Positions 1-9,204 of a DNA stretch of 64,000 nucleotides are shown here, in pieces. Under the pieces are notes generated by a model, which did not search any database, was not told the origin of the DNA, and was given only the letters and a program-made list of their open reading frames with translations. This stretch comes from Paralcaligenes ureilyticus (GTDB lineage: Bacteria; Pseudomonadota; Gammaproteobacteria; Burkholderiales; Burkholderiaceae_B). The stretch lies in NCBI RefSeq assembly GCF_004346225.1, contig NZ_SMAJ01000012.1, forward strand, positions 62,001 through 126,000, written 5' to 3'. The position numbers were made by a program, and so were the translations under genes. Every line of letters starts with the position of its first letter. Position 1 is the stretch's first letter.

Positions 1-194
1 TTCAGTTTTACGGACAGAAAAACGGTATTGGCAACAACAGTAACAGAATCAGGCTTTTGTTCAGTGGGGGCCAGCGCTGGAGGGAAGGCCTGAGCCGTGG
101 CGGTAACGGCATTGCCCATTAATAATGAGCTCATCACATACCAGCTAAGGAGCTTTGGAAATAGGTCGTACCTTCGTCGCTGTTTTAATGCCAT
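1..194 (-). CDS. Probable outer-membrane usher of a Csu-type pilus, N-terminal part only
   Basis: Only the first 64 codons are in the window; the gene runs off the left edge. An ATG at 192-194, inside the last codons of the chaperone gene, opens a frame with a basic n-region (MALKQRRR), a hydrophobic stretch and an AQA cleavage-like site near residue 36. This is a long Sec signal peptide followed by the start of an exported domain. Csu-type operons place the outer-membrane usher directly after the chaperone. The call therefore rests on the signal peptide and on position; no usher barrel or plug sequence is visible. The overlap of about 50 nt with the chaperone gene suggests translational coupling. 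Confidence 0.6.
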   Translation of the reverse strand, partial: MALKQRRRYDLFPKLLSWYVMSSLLMGNAVTATAQAFPPALAPTEQKPDSVTVVANTVFLSVKL

Positions 195-894
195 TGATCA
201 GACTATTGAATGTTCCACCGCTTGCAAACAAGCTGGCCGGCGCCGAAAGCTCGACTCGTCGATACTTACCTGGAAGAGCATAGCCCGCCAGGCCCTGATA
301 CACCATCACCGATTTGCCATTAGATGGAGTAAAAGCCAGATTGGCCAGTTGAGCATGGCTGTTGCCGCCATTGTTCACCTGCAGCCAAACCTTCTTGCCG
401 ACTTCATGAACCGACCAGTCGAGTTGAAACTTGGCCGGCGCCGTACCGGCGACAAAAACCGGAATGGAATACCGAAACACAAAATCCAGGCCTATCTTGC
501 TGTTAGGCTTTTTGATAGGCAGCTCGTCGATCACCAGCCTGTAGGTGCGCTCATTAGCCGCTGAGGCCGCCATGGACCCGATGCGAACCAACCGCACCAG
601 TTGTTGCTGCCCTGCGGCCACCTGCACCATGGGCGGGCTGGCCGCCATACCGTTGTCGGGGGTTAAAACGTCTTCGCCCTTGTCTTGCGACCAACGATAC
701 ACCCGAACCTGGGCATGCACGACATCGGTGCCGGCATTGCGCAGCCAAACCTCTCCCGACCGTGAAGCAGCCGGAATCTCCAGACTAACTGGTGAGATTT
801 GCAGACCACCCGCCCAAACCGCATTGCCCAACAGCCCCAAAAACAACATCAGCAAAAAATGTACGGGCCATCGGACAAAACGTGCTATCTGCAT
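145..894 (-). CDS. Periplasmic pilus-assembly chaperone (PapD/CsuC-like)
   Basis: A 249-residue protein with an N-terminal signal peptide (hydrophobic segment to about residue 28, AVWA-G) and then an immunoglobulin-like chaperone domain. Visible family features are the opening strand LQISPVSLEI, the WLRN segment, the TYRLVIDELP motif near the domain boundary, and the second domain containing YALPGKYRRVEL. Such chaperones donate a beta strand to pilin subunits in the periplasm and deliver them to the usher. The gene lies 23 bp after a spore-coat-U-type pilin and overlaps the next reading frame, so the three form one leftward operon. It fits the archaic Csu type better than the classical Fim/Pap type because of the partner pilin. 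Confidence 0.88.
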   Translation of the reverse strand: MQIARFVRWPVHFLLMLFLGLLGNAVWAGGLQISPVSLEIPAASRSGEVWLRNAGTDVVHAQVRVYRWSQDKGEDVLTPDNGMAASPPMVQVAAGQQQLVRLVRIGSMAASAANERTYRLVIDELPIKKPNSKIGLDFVFRYSIPVFVAGTAPAKFQLDWSVHEVGKKVWLQVNNGGNSHAQLANLAFTPSNGKSVMVYQGLAGYALPGKYRRVELSAPASLFASGGTFNSLINGIKTATKVRPISKAP

Positions 895-917
895 GGAAGG
901 TGGGACCTCGAATTGCG

Positions 918-1448
918 TCAGTAGTAAACCGTAATGGCTACCGTGTCGCTGTAGTTATCAACAGGCAAATTTAGCGAGCTGATTGAAGCGAGAAGCTTAC
1001 CGTATGCCGAATAGGTTTGGAGGCTGCCAGTACCCGTTGCACTCAGCAAGTTGCCGCCGACTCCGGGCGTATTGCCCCATATGGTCGCATGGCCCGCATC
1101 CTGATACAACTGATATCCAATCTTGGTCCCGGTGTTTATAGCACCAGCCATTTGGCCAGCACCCAGCAGATTCGCGTTCCCAGGCTGCAAGCCAATGGTA
1201 TACGGAGTAAGGTTGGTGCACTTCACCTGAAAGCTGGCCGCAGTGGTTTCAGTGGGTGTAGTGGCACTTGTGGAGCCGGCGCTGCCAAAATCCATAGCGG
1301 TATTGGTGCCAGTCCCCATGGAACATTCGGCCGTAATGGCGATTTTCACATTGAAAGTACCGCCGGTGACAGGTGTTGCTGCAGAAGCAACAACAGAGAA
1401 CGTCAAACCCGCGACCAATGCAACCAAAGCAGACAATGAATGATTCAT
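918..1448 (-). CDS. Spore coat protein U (SCPU) domain pilin, CsuA/B-like
   Basis: A 176-residue secreted subunit. The ATG at 1446-1448 is chosen because GAGG lies about 9 nt upstream and the frame then begins with a clean signal peptide (MNHSL..VVASA). Mature features of the SCPU family are the opening strand (GGTFNVKIAI), a cysteine pair (C in AECSMG and C in VKCTNLTPYTIGL), the IGYQLYQD segment and the terminal SDTVAITVYY strand that pairs with the chaperone. Proteins of this family are the main subunits of Csu pili used in surface attachment. It is the first gene of the leftward operon in view. An in-frame ATG 15 nt further upstream (1461-1463) is an alternative start. Confidence 0.85.
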   Translation of the reverse strand: MNHSLSALVALVAGLTFSVVASAATPVTGGTFNVKIAITAECSMGTGTNTAMDFGSAGSTSATTPTETTAASFQVKCTNLTPYTIGLQPGNANLLGAGQMAGAINTGTKIGYQLYQDAGHATIWGNTPGVGGNLLSATGTGSLQTYSAYGKLLASISSLNLPVDNYSDTVAITVYY

Positions 1449-1717
1449 TTTGTAAAACCTCATAGGTAGACTTGCAAAAAGGTGTATCCCTTTTACTAAA
1501 GTCATTTTTAGAATCAAGCTGCCTCATATGCCACGTGTAAATTACATAAATTACACATTGACACTGGTCGTTGCGAGCCCTTAAACATACTTAATGTAAC
1601 GGCGCTAGTTTAGCCTACCGCATGTATCGTTTCAAACACTAATCGACATTTTTTACAAAAACTCGGGTATTCCTTTATATATGTCGCATAAACTTAACAT
1701 ATGTATATAAGTAATAT
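1449..1717. other. AT-rich leader and promoter region of the pilus operon
   Basis: About 270 bp without a gene between the pilin start and the tRNA terminator. It is strikingly AT-rich compared with its surroundings, especially 1640-1720, with runs such as TATATATG and ATATGTATATAA. It must hold the leftward promoter of the pilin operon, but I could not assign a convincing -35/-10 pair. Such AT-rich DNA upstream of surface appendage genes is commonly a target of H-NS-type silencers; that is inference here. Confidence 0.45.
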
Positions 1718-1747
1718 AAAAAAGCAGGGTTGAAGCCGGCTGCTTTT
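1718..1747 (-). terminator. Rho-independent terminator after tRNA-Leu
   Basis: Read leftward, AAAAGCAG pairs with CTGCTTTT around a 12-nt loop and is followed by a T-rich run. It lies 127 bp downstream of the tRNA-Leu 3' end. A second GCAG arm at 1754-1757 could pair alternatively. Confidence 0.6.
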
Positions 1748-1790
1748 CTTAGGCTGCTTTTTTATTCCGTGTATTGATGCCCCAGCCTTC

Positions 1791-1854
1791 ATTTTCCGGC
1801 CTGCTTTATTTTCGGGCCTGCTTTATTTTCGGGCCTGCTTTATTTTCCGGCCTG
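1791..1854. repeat. 17-bp tandem repeat, about 3.8 copies, in the tRNA-Leu trailer
   Basis: The unit ATTTTCSGGCCTGCTTT is present at 1791-1807, 1808-1824 and 1825-1841, with a partial fourth copy to 1854. The middle two copies are identical and the outer two differ at one C/G position. The array starts 20 bp past the CCA end of tRNA-Leu, between the tRNA and its terminator, so it would be transcribed as part of the precursor trailer. No protein is encoded. Confidence 0.85.
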
Positions 1855-1873
1855 TATACCCAACCCTGAAGGT

Positions 1874-1958
1874 TGGTGCGAACGGAGAGACTCGAACTCT
1901 CACACCTCTCGGCGCCAGAACCTAAATCTGGTGCGTCTACCAATTCCGCCACGTTCGC
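1874..1958 (-). tRNA. tRNA-Leu (anticodon UAG)
   Basis: Read on the minus strand, the acceptor stem GCGAACG pairs with CGTTCGC. It is followed by discriminator A and an encoded CCA (1874-1876). The anticodon stem CCAGA/TCTGG encloses TAG. The long variable arm expected of a class II tRNA is present, as is the T-arm GAGAGTTCGAGTCTCTC. Length is 85 nt including CCA. The anticodon UAG reads CUN leucine codons. Confidence 0.96.
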
Positions 1959-2018
1959 CAAAAACCAAGCCCATAAGTTTAGCGGCATTCGTGTGGGGCC
2001 GCAAGCAAGGCAAGAGTC

Positions 2019-2129
2019 TGTAGTGGCAGCCCTTGTGGCTGCCAAAGCCTGCAGCAATCAAAACGCTATCAGAATAACGTCGATGGCACCCACAAGGGGT
2101 GCCGCTACAAAACGTACCCGTAGCGGCAG
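2019..2129. repeat. GTAG-hairpin REP doublet (A then B) plus remnant
   Basis: Forward copy at 2019-2044 with stem GGCAGCC/GGCTGCC, and inverted copy at 2084-2109 with stem GGCACCC/GGGTGCC, 39 bp apart. A truncated head, GTAGCGGCAG, follows at 2120-2129. The doublet lies between tRNA-Leu and dapC. The two arms carry different stem flavours around the same loop (CTTGT/ACAAG). Confidence 0.85.
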
Positions 2130-2190
2130 AATATCCGCCCGCTTGCTAAAATCATTCGCTGACAACCAGAATCGAACCTCGCGGCGGCCC

Positions 2191-3384
2191 ATGAACCCAC
2201 GATTAAGCGCCCTACACCCTTATCCTTTTGAAAAATTGCGGCAACTGATGGCTCAGGCGCCGGTACCGCCGGCTGATCTCGCGCCGATCAATCTTTCCAT
2301 AGGCGAGCCCAAGCACGCCACGCCGGCATTTATCGTCGATGCGATGAAAAACGCGATGGCGGGCTTATCGGTGTATCCGCCTACCAAGGGCGATCCGGCC
2401 TTGCGCGGCGCAATTTCCCACTGGATTGCCCAACGCTACGGCATCGCGCCGCCAAACCCCGACACGCAGATATTGCCGGCGCTGGGCTCGCGAGAGGCCC
2501 TGTTTGCCTTTGCACAAACAGTGATAGATCCCGCCGCGGGCTCGTTGGTGATATGCCCTAATCCGTTCTACCAGATCTACGAGGGCGCGGCGCTTCTGGC
2601 CGGAGCCCAGCCCTGGTTTATCAATGCGCAGGAAAACCTTAATTTCGGTTATGACTGGAAGGCCGTGCCTGTCGACGTGTGGCAGCGAACCCGCCTGTTA
2701 TTTGTGTGTTCGCCCGGCAACCCGGCCGGCAATGTCATGGCTCTGGACGATTGGAAGACCCTGTTCGCACTGGCCGATGAGTATGGTTTTGTGATTGCCT
2801 CGGACGAATGCTATTCCGAAATATATTTCAAGGAGGCCGACAGGCCGCTAGGCGGGCTGCAGGCGGCGAGCCTTTTGGGGCGCACCGATTTCCGCGGCCT
2901 GATGTGTTTCTCCAGCCTGTCCAAGCGCTCCAACGTACCCGGCATGCGTTCTGGTTTTGTGGCGGGCGATGCGGCACTGATCAAGCAGTTTTTGCTCTAT
3001 CGCACCTATCACGGCAGCGCCATCAGCGCGGTGGTGTCCCAGGCCAGCGTGGCAGCTTGGGGCGACGAAACCCACGTTGTCGAAAACCGCCGGCTATATC
3101 GCGAAAAATTTGAAGCCCTGGTGCCGCTGCTCAGGCCTCTACTCAATGTAGAATGGCCTGATGCATCGTTTTACTTGTGGGCGAAAACACCCTATTCCGA
3201 CCTTGATTTTGCCCGCGACTTATATGGCGCAACGGCCGTGACCGTGCTGCCGGGCAGCTTCCTGGCACGCGAGGCCCATGGCGTCAATCCGGGTGCAAAC
3301 CGCATTCGCATCGCGCTGGTGGCGCCCAAGGAACAATGCCTGCAAGCCGCGCACCGAATCGCGCGGTTTATGGAAAAACACTGA
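2191..3384 (+). CDS. dapC: N-succinyldiaminopimelate aminotransferase
   Basis: A 397-residue class I/II PLP aminotransferase that makes N-succinyl-LL-2,6-diaminopimelate from the keto precursor in the succinylase route to lysine and peptidoglycan. Family marks: [12 protein letters not shown] near the N terminus, [10 protein letters not shown], the [11 protein letters not shown] motif, SDECYSEIY, and the PLP lysine K245 in SLSKRSN followed by [11 protein letters not shown]. The ATG at 2191 gives the normal length. A longer open frame reaches back across the REP doublet and the antisense of tRNA-Leu and is not coding. It heads a rightward dapC-dapD-dapE-prmB-ABC-F run, which supports dapC over a generic aminotransferase. 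Confidence 0.93.
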   Translation: MNPRLSALHPYPFEKLRQLMAQAPVPPADLAPINLSIGEPKHATPAFIVDAMKNAMAGLSVYPPTKGDPALRGAISHWIAQRYGIAPPNPDTQILPALGSREALFAFAQTVIDPAAGSLVICPNPFYQIYEGAALLAGAQPWFINAQENLNFGYDWKAVPVDVWQRTRLLFVCSPGNPAGNVMALDDWKTLFALADEYGFVIASDECYSEIYFKEADRPLGGLQAASLLGRTDFRGLMCFSSLSKRSNVPGMRSGFVAGDAALIKQFLLYRTYHGSAISAVVSQASVAAWGDETHVVENRRLYREKFEALVPLLRPLLNVEWPDASFYLWAKTPYSDLDFARDLYGATAVTVLPGSFLAREAHGVNPGANRIRIALVAPKEQCLQAAHRIARFMEKH

Positions 3385-3425
3385 CGGCCCTGCAACCCTT
3401 CTTTTACTTCAATGACAAAGCGACT

Positions 3426-4247
3426 ATGACTCTCGATCTGCAAAGCACCATCGAACAAGGCTGGACCAATCGTGCCGAAATCACTCCCAGCGCAGAAAAC
3501 GCCGCGCTGCGCGAAGCCGTACAAGACACCATCCACGCCCTGGACACAGGCCACCTGCGCGTCGCCGAAAGAATCAACTTCGAATGGGTCGTACATCAAT
3601 GGATCAAAAAAGCCGTGCTTTTGTCATTTCGGCTCGAACCAAATGAAATCATGGGCCAGGCGCCCATGCAGTTCTACGACAAGGTGCCGCTCAAGTTCGG
3701 CGAATATGGCGCACAGGCATTTGCCAACGGCGGGTTTCGCGTGGTGCCCCCCGCGGTCGCCCGCAAAGGCGCCTTTATTGCCAAGAATGTGGTCCTGATG
3801 CCCTCTTACGTCAACATCGGCGCCTATGTCGATGAAGGCACTATGGTCGACACATGGGCCACGGTGGGTTCGTGCGCCCAGATCGGCAAGAACGTGCATC
3901 TATCGGGCGGCGTGGGGATAGGCGGCGTGCTCGAACCGTTACAGGCCAACCCCACCATCATCGAAGACAATTGTTTTATCGGCGCGCGCTCCGAAGTGGT
4001 CGAAGGCGTTATCGTTGAAGAAAACTCGGTGCTGGCCATGGGCGTGTTCATATCGCAAAGCACCAAGATCTACGATCGCGCGACCGGCGAAATCTCGTAC
4101 GGCCGAGTTCCTTCGGGTTCAGTGGTGGTGCCCGGGTCGCTGCCCTCGGCCGACGGCTCGCACAGCCTGGCTTGCGCCGTTATCGTCAAGCGGGTCGATG
4201 CGCAAACGCGCTCCAAAACCAGCATCAACGATTTACTGAGAACCTGA
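3426..4247 (+). CDS. dapD: 2,3,4,5-tetrahydropyridine-2,6-dicarboxylate N-succinyltransferase
   Basis: A 273-residue protein, the usual DapD length. It transfers succinyl from succinyl-CoA to tetrahydrodipicolinate in the cytoplasm. The N-terminal helical domain is recognisable ([29 protein letters not shown]). It is followed by the hexapeptide-repeat left-handed beta helix (from [21 protein letters not shown] through [14 protein letters not shown] and [18 protein letters not shown]). The ATG at 3426 follows dapC by 41 bp. Its TGA stop overlaps the dapE start by one base (TGATG), so translation is probably coupled. Confidence 0.97.
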   Translation: MTLDLQSTIEQGWTNRAEITPSAENAALREAVQDTIHALDTGHLRVAERINFEWVVHQWIKKAVLLSFRLEPNEIMGQAPMQFYDKVPLKFGEYGAQAFANGGFRVVPPAVARKGAFIAKNVVLMPSYVNIGAYVDEGTMVDTWATVGSCAQIGKNVHLSGGVGIGGVLEPLQANPTIIEDNCFIGARSEVVEGVIVEENSVLAMGVFISQSTKIYDRATGEISYGRVPSGSVVVPGSLPSADGSHSLACAVIVKRVDAQTRSKTSINDLLRT

Positions 4248-5383
4248 TGGGCGATTCTGCCGTCCTGCGCCTGACTAAAGACCTGATCGCACGCCACTCG
4301 GTGACGCCGATCGATGCCGATTGCCAATCGGCATTGGCCGAACGCCTGAACGCCGCGGGTTTCAAATGTGAAACCCTGGTGTTCGGCGAAGTCACCAATC
4401 TATGGGCGCGCAAGGGTGTGGCGGCACCCCTGGTGGTGTTTGCCGGCCACACCGACGTGGTGCCCACCGGCCCTTTGGACCAATGGTCCAGCGACCCCTT
4501 CACCCCCACCGAACGCGACGGCAAGCTATACGGACGCGGTGCGGCCGACATGAAAAGCTCGATCGCCGCCTTCACCGTGGCGGCTGAGGAATTCGTCGCC
4601 AAATTCCCCAAGCATAAAGGCTCGATCGGCCTGCTGATTACCTCGGACGAAGAAGGGCCGTCCATCAACGGTACCGTCAAGGTCTGCCAGGCGCTAAGCG
4701 CGCGCAAGCAGACGCTGGACTACTGCATCGTGGGCGAACCTACCTCGGTCAAAGACCTGGGCGATATGGTCAAAAACGGCCGGCGCGGATCCTTGTCGGG
4801 CAAGCTGACGATCAAGGGCCGCCAAGGGCACGTGGCCTACCCGCATCTGGCTCGCAACCCCATTCACCTGCTGGCGCCCGCCCTGGCTGAGCTGACGCAA
4901 ATCGAATGGGATAAGGGCAACGATTATTTTCCACCCACCACCTTCCAGGTGTCGAACCTGCATTCGGGCACCGGCGCCACCAACGTCGTGCCCGGCACGG
5001 CCATACTGGACTTCAATTTTCGCTTTGCCAGCATCAGCACCCCTGCCGAGCTTAAAGAACGCGTCGTGCAAGTTCTGAACCGGCATCACCTGGAGTTCAC
5101 CCTGGACTGGACGTTGGGCGGCGAACCGTTTCTGACTCCCAAAGGGCGTCTGAGCGCAGCGCTTAGCCTGGCCATCCACCAGGAAACCGGCGTACAGACC
5201 GAGCTGTCCACCACAGGCGGCACCTCCGACGGCCGTTTCATTGCCAAGATATGTCCCGAAGTCATCGAATTCGGCCCGATCAATGCCAGCATTCACCAGA
5301 TCGACGAGCATATACGGCTCGATGCGCTCGAACCCCTGAAAAATATCTACCGCCGCACCCTAGAGCATCTTTTGCTCGCCTAA
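4247..5383 (+). CDS. dapE: Succinyl-diaminopimelate desuccinylase
   Basis: A 378-residue M20-family di-zinc amidohydrolase that releases succinate to give LL-diaminopimelate. Metal and catalytic residues are visible: H68 and D70 in [11 protein letters not shown], bridging D101 in [10 protein letters not shown], catalytic E135 and metal E136 in ITSDEEGPS, and the C-terminal histidine in [11 protein letters not shown]. The specificity loop [12 protein letters not shown] is intact. The start overlaps the dapD stop by one base. With dapC and dapD this gives three consecutive steps of the succinylase branch. Confidence 0.97.
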   Translation: MGDSAVLRLTKDLIARHSVTPIDADCQSALAERLNAAGFKCETLVFGEVTNLWARKGVAAPLVVFAGHTDVVPTGPLDQWSSDPFTPTERDGKLYGRGAADMKSSIAAFTVAAEEFVAKFPKHKGSIGLLITSDEEGPSINGTVKVCQALSARKQTLDYCIVGEPTSVKDLGDMVKNGRRGSLSGKLTIKGRQGHVAYPHLARNPIHLLAPALAELTQIEWDKGNDYFPPTTFQVSNLHSGTGATNVVPGTAILDFNFRFASISTPAELKERVVQVLNRHHLEFTLDWTLGGEPFLTPKGRLSAALSLAIHQETGVQTELSTTGGTSDGRFIAKICPEVIEFGPINASIHQIDEHIRLDALEPLKNIYRRTLEHLLLA

Positions 5384-5408
5384 GCCACATCACCGCCCCG
5401 GAGTCAGC

Positions 5409-6305
5409 ATGCACGAATCCGCACATGAAGAGTTGCGAACCCTGCGCGATCTATTGCGCTATGCGGTTACCCGATTCAATTCATCCAGGCTGGCCTTCGG
5501 CCACGGCAGCGACAACGCGTGGGACGAAGCGGTATACCTCTTGCTGCACACGCTTCATCTGCCGCTCGATACCCTGGACCCGTTTCTCGACGCCCGCGTC
5601 CTCCCGCCAGAACGCGAACGCTTTCTGAAACTGATAGACCGGCGCACCGATGAACGCCTGCCCGCCGCCTACCTCACGGGTGAAGCCTGGCTGCAGGGGC
5701 AGCGATTCTTTGTCGATCAGCGCGTCATCGTGCCGCGCTCGCCCATATCCGAATTATTGGCGCAAGATTTATCGCCCTGGATCACCAAACCCGAAGATGT
5801 CGAGTTCGTGCTCGATCTGTGCACCGGCTCGGGCTGCCTGGCGGTGTTGGCCGCACTGGCCTTCGACAACGCCCAGGTCGACGCCGTCGATTTGTCTGAA
5901 CGCGCGCTGGAAGTGGCCGATCAGAATATCGAACACTTCGGCCTGGACGGGCGCATCACCACGCATCGCAGCGATCTGTTCGATCAACTGCCGCATTGCG
6001 AATACAACCTGATCGTGTGCAATCCTCCCTACGTCAACAACCACTCGATGGAAGCCTTGCCGCCCGAATTCCGCCATGAACCCACCATGGCGCTGGCGGG
6101 CGGTGAAGACGGCATGGACCTGATACGGCGGCTATTGCACCGCGCCCCCGACTTCATGGCGCCGGACGGCTTGCTGGTGCTGGAAATCGGCAATGAGTAC
6201 GAGAACTTCATTGCCGCTTTTCCCGACCTGGATCCTGTCTGGCTTAGCACCGAACGCACCGAAGACCAGATCCTGCTGCTAACCCGGGACCAATTGGCAT
6301 CGTGA
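5409..6305 (+). CDS. prmB: Ribosomal protein uL3 N5-glutamine methyltransferase
   Basis: A 298-residue HemK/PrmB-type SAM methyltransferase. The SAM loop is DLCTGSGC (136-143), and the catalytic NPPY at 205-208 is followed by VNNHSMEALPPEFRHEP, the PrmB signature rather than the PrmC one. PrmB methylates a glutamine on ribosomal protein L3. It follows dapE by 25 bp and its stop overlaps the GTG start of the next gene by 4 nt, so it belongs to the same transcription unit. Confidence 0.93.
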   Translation: MHESAHEELRTLRDLLRYAVTRFNSSRLAFGHGSDNAWDEAVYLLLHTLHLPLDTLDPFLDARVLPPERERFLKLIDRRTDERLPAAYLTGEAWLQGQRFFVDQRVIVPRSPISELLAQDLSPWITKPEDVEFVLDLCTGSGCLAVLAALAFDNAQVDAVDLSERALEVADQNIEHFGLDGRITTHRSDLFDQLPHCEYNLIVCNPPYVNNHSMEALPPEFRHEPTMALAGGEDGMDLIRRLLHRAPDFMAPDGLLVLEIGNEYENFIAAFPDLDPVWLSTERTEDQILLLTRDQLAS

Positions 6306-8239
6306 TTCGCGCCACCGGACTGACACTGCGCCGCGGCGCCAAAGTGTTGCTCGACGATACCGACTTTGTGGTGAATCCGGGTGAACGGCTGGGCATCGTA
6401 GGCAAGAACGGCGCGGGCAAATCCACCTTGTTCGCACTGTTGCAAGGAACCCTGGATGCGGATGCCGGCACACTTAGCATCCCCAGCCACTGGCGCATTG
6501 CCAGCGTCGAGCAGGAAATCAGCAACAACGCCGTGGCGGCGCGCGAATTCGTCATCGATGGCGACACCCATCTACGCGCGCTGCAGGCCGAGCGGCTGGC
6601 GACACCGGATACTAACGGCCAACGCATTGCCGAGCTGGAAGCGGCACTGGTCGAGGCCGATGCCTGGAGCGCCGCCTCGCGCGCCGAGCAACTTCTGGCG
6701 GGCCTGGGATTCACCCCCGAACAATGGTCAAGCCCGGTCAGCGATTTTTCAGGCGGCTGGCAAATGCGGCTGGCGCTGGCACGGGCTTTGATGGCACCTT
6801 CGGAGTTGCTGTTGCTGGACGAGCCCTCCAACCACCTAGACCTGGACGCCATGCTGTGGCTGGAACGCTGGTTGGGCGCGTACCAGGGAACCGTATTGCT
6901 GATCTCGCACGATACGGAATTCCTGGATGCGGTGGCCAAATCCATCCTGCACTTTGATCACACAAAACTGGTGCGCTATCGCGGCGGGTACGAAGATTTT
7001 CTGACCCAACGCGCCGAACGCCTGCGCCAGACCCAGCTTGCCTGGGACAGGCAAACTCGGGAAACCGCCCGGCTGCAAAGTTTTATCGACCGGTTCAAGG
7101 CCAAGGCCACCAAAGCCAAGCAGGCGCAAAGCCGCGTCAAGGCCCTGGCTCGCATGGAGGCGCTGGCACCGCTGCACGCCGAAGCGGGCATCGATATACA
7201 GCTACCGACGCCTGACAGCATGCCCGACCCGTTGCTGATTCTGGACAAGATCAGCACCGGCTACCGGCTGCCGACAGGCGAAGTCAAGACCGTGCTGCGC
7301 GACGTGCAGCTTATGGTCCGCGGCGGCAGCCGCATCGGCGTACTGGGCGTGAACGGCGCGGGTAAAAGCACGCTGATTAAAACGCTGGCCGAAGAATTGC
7401 CGGTGCTGGCGGGCGAGCGGCGGGCTTCCAAGGGCCTGGAAATCGGCTACTTTGCCCAACATCAACTGGACATGCTCGACCTGGACGGCACACCCATGCA
7501 GCATCTGCAGCGCATCGCGCCGCAAGCCCGCGAACAGGAACTACGCAATTACCTGGGCGGCTTCGGCTTTGGCGGCGATACTGTCCATAGCAGGATTGCA
7601 CCCATGTCGGGCGGCGAAAAAGCGCGCCTGGCACTCTCGCTGATCGTTTGGCAAAAGCCTAATTTATTACTGCTCGACGAACCGAGCAATCACCTGGATG
7701 TCGACACGCGCGAGGCGCTGGCTACGGCACTGGCCGAATTTGCCGGCAGCGTATTGCTGGTCTCGCACGACCGCCACCTGTTGCGCACGACTGTGGACAA
7801 TTTCTGGATTGTGGCCGATGGCACAGTGCAAGAATTCGACGGCGACCTGGAAGACTACCGCAACTGGCTGGTCACACGCGCCGCAACAGCCCGGACCCAG
7901 ATTCGCAGTCAAGCCGAACCGGACGGAGCCGATGGCGGCACCGTCGACCGCAAGGCCCAGCGCCGGCTTGAAGCCGAGGAACGTCAGCGCCAGGCGACGC
8001 GTCGCAAACCCATCGAGGCAAAAATAAAAAAGATCGAAACCGAGCTGGAAATCATCCGCCTGCGCCTGCAAACCCTGAACACCCTGATTGCCGATCAGAA
8101 TTTCTACGCGCAGGAGCGCCGCGACGAACGCATCAAGGTGTTGGGCGAACACGGTGAGCTAAGTAAAAAATCCGGCGAGCTTGAAGACCAGTGGCTAATG
8201 CTGCATGAGGAGTTGGAAGAGCAGGAAGCGCAGGTGTAG
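6302..8239 (+). CDS. ABC-F family ATPase, YheS-like
   Basis: A 645-residue soluble protein with two ABC ATPase domains and no membrane segments. First Walker A is GKNGAGKS (34-41) with signature SDFSGG near 147; second Walker A is GVNGAGKS near 349 with signature SGGEKARL near 436. Both Walker B blocks read LLLDEPSNHLDLD or LLLDEPSNHLDVD. The interdomain linker (about 240-300, rich in ATKAKQAQSR) is the ABC-F ribosome-contacting arm, and the C-terminal 90 residues form a charged coiled coil. Overall resemblance is to E. coli YheS. ABC-F proteins bind the ribosomal E site; the exact role of YheS-type members is unsettled. The GTG start overlaps prmB by 4 nt. Confidence 0.9.
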   Translation: MIRATGLTLRRGAKVLLDDTDFVVNPGERLGIVGKNGAGKSTLFALLQGTLDADAGTLSIPSHWRIASVEQEISNNAVAAREFVIDGDTHLRALQAERLATPDTNGQRIAELEAALVEADAWSAASRAEQLLAGLGFTPEQWSSPVSDFSGGWQMRLALARALMAPSELLLLDEPSNHLDLDAMLWLERWLGAYQGTVLLISHDTEFLDAVAKSILHFDHTKLVRYRGGYEDFLTQRAERLRQTQLAWDRQTRETARLQSFIDRFKAKATKAKQAQSRVKALARMEALAPLHAEAGIDIQLPTPDSMPDPLLILDKISTGYRLPTGEVKTVLRDVQLMVRGGSRIGVLGVNGAGKSTLIKTLAEELPVLAGERRASKGLEIGYFAQHQLDMLDLDGTPMQHLQRIAPQAREQELRNYLGGFGFGGDTVHSRIAPMSGGEKARLALSLIVWQKPNLLLLDEPSNHLDVDTREALATALAEFAGSVLLVSHDRHLLRTTVDNFWIVADGTVQEFDGDLEDYRNWLVTRAATARTQIRSQAEPDGADGGTVDRKAQRRLEAEERQRQATRRKPIEAKIKKIETELEIIRLRLQTLNTLIADQNFYAQERRDERIKVLGEHGELSKKSGELEDQWLMLHEELEEQEAQV

Positions 8240-8331
8240 ACGTGGGGAGTTCGGCGCGTGGGGGGTAATGGGTTGTTCGGTGCGCAGGGGCATTCAGGCT
8301 ATTCGCCGGTAACGTGATCTGGTTGGGTTGA

Positions 8332-8438
8332 TGGCAGCCACAAGGGCTGCCCCTACATGAACGGCGGGTACGTTTTTTTTCGACCGGTACGTTTTTGCGA
8401 CCGGTACGTTTTTGTAGCGGCAGCCCTTGTGGCTGCCA
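8332..8438. repeat. GTAG-hairpin REP doublet (B then A) with expanded linker
   Basis: Inverted copy at 8332-8357 and forward copy at 8413-8438, both with the GGCAGCC/GGCTGCC stem. The linker contains about three degenerate copies of a CGACCGGTACGTTTTT unit (8368-8412), where other doublets have a single ACGTTTTT. It occupies most of the 233-bp gap between the convergent ABC-F and ABC transporter genes; nothing else is visible in the gap. Confidence 0.85.
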
Positions 8439-8472
8439 TGCCTGTCAACTACCCTCTTCCCCGCATCCCCCT

Positions 8473-9204
8473 CTATTTAGCGGCACGCCTGACAAACAAC
8501 TCGAACTCCTTCGTTTGAGGGTTCCCGAACATGGCCTCGGCCTCGCCGGTTTCCCGAATTTTGCCTTCGTGCATAAAAACAATCGTGTTGGCCACTCGCC
8601 TGGCAAAACTCATTTCATGCGTAACCAGCAACATCGTCATCCCATCGCGGGCAAGCTGTTCAATGACGGCCAGCACCTCTTCGGTCAGCTCAGGATCGAG
8701 GGCGGAGGTGACTTCGTCAAAAAGCATCACGCGCGGCTGCATCGCAAGTGCTCGCGCAATCGCCACGCGCTGTTGCTGGCCACCCGATAGCTTATCGGGA
8801 TAGGCGTCAATTTTGTCGAGCAGGCCAATACGGTCAAGCACCTGCTCGGCGACAGCCCGGCCTTCGCGCTTGCCAACCCCGTTGACCAGGCCGGGCGCGA
8901 GCATGATGTTTTCGGCAACCGACAAATGCGGGAAAAGGTTGTAGCTTTGAAACACAATGCCCACATCGCGCCGCAATTCACGCAACTTGGCCGGCTCGTA
9001 ATCCATGGCATGGCCCGCGATCTCGATGCGGCCTCCATCGATGACTTCCAGGCCATTCAGGCACCTTAGCAGCGTGCTCTTGCCCGAGCCGCTGCGCCCA
9101 AGAAGCGCCACCACCTGGCCGCGCTCCACCTGCATCGAGACTCCTTTCAGAACTTCATTGGAATCGAATTTTTTTCGAACGTTTTCAATGGTCACGATAG
9201 ACAC
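8473..9204 (-). CDS. Amino-acid ABC transporter ATP-binding protein (GlnQ/HisP-like)
   Basis: A 243-residue ATPase of the polar amino acid uptake family. Walker A GRSGSGKST (36-44), Q-loop in FQSYNLFPHLS, signature LSGGQQQRVAIARALA, Walker B VMLFDEVTSALDPE and the switch histidine in LLVTHEMSF are all intact. It is the last gene of the leftward operon whose earlier genes encode two permeases and the binding protein, and its start overlaps the preceding permease gene by 20 nt. The substrate is not readable from the sequence. Confidence 0.92.
   Translation of the reverse strand: MSIVTIENVRKKFDSNEVLKGVSMQVERGQVVALLGRSGSGKSTLLRCLNGLEVIDGGRIEIAGHAMDYEPAKLRELRRDVGIVFQSYNLFPHLSVAENIMLAPGLVNGVGKREGRAVAEQVLDRIGLLDKIDAYPDKLSGGQQQRVAIARALAMQPRVMLFDEVTSALDPELTEEVLAVIEQLARDGMTMLLVTHEMSFARRVANTIVFMHEGKIRETGEAEAMFGNPQTKEFELFVRRAAK

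Noticed and set aside
1873-2190. Open-frame extension of dapC across the REP doublet and the antisense of tRNA-Leu
   Set aside because: The extra 106 codons read through a tRNA gene on the other strand and a repeat; DapC family length is reached from the ATG at 2191.
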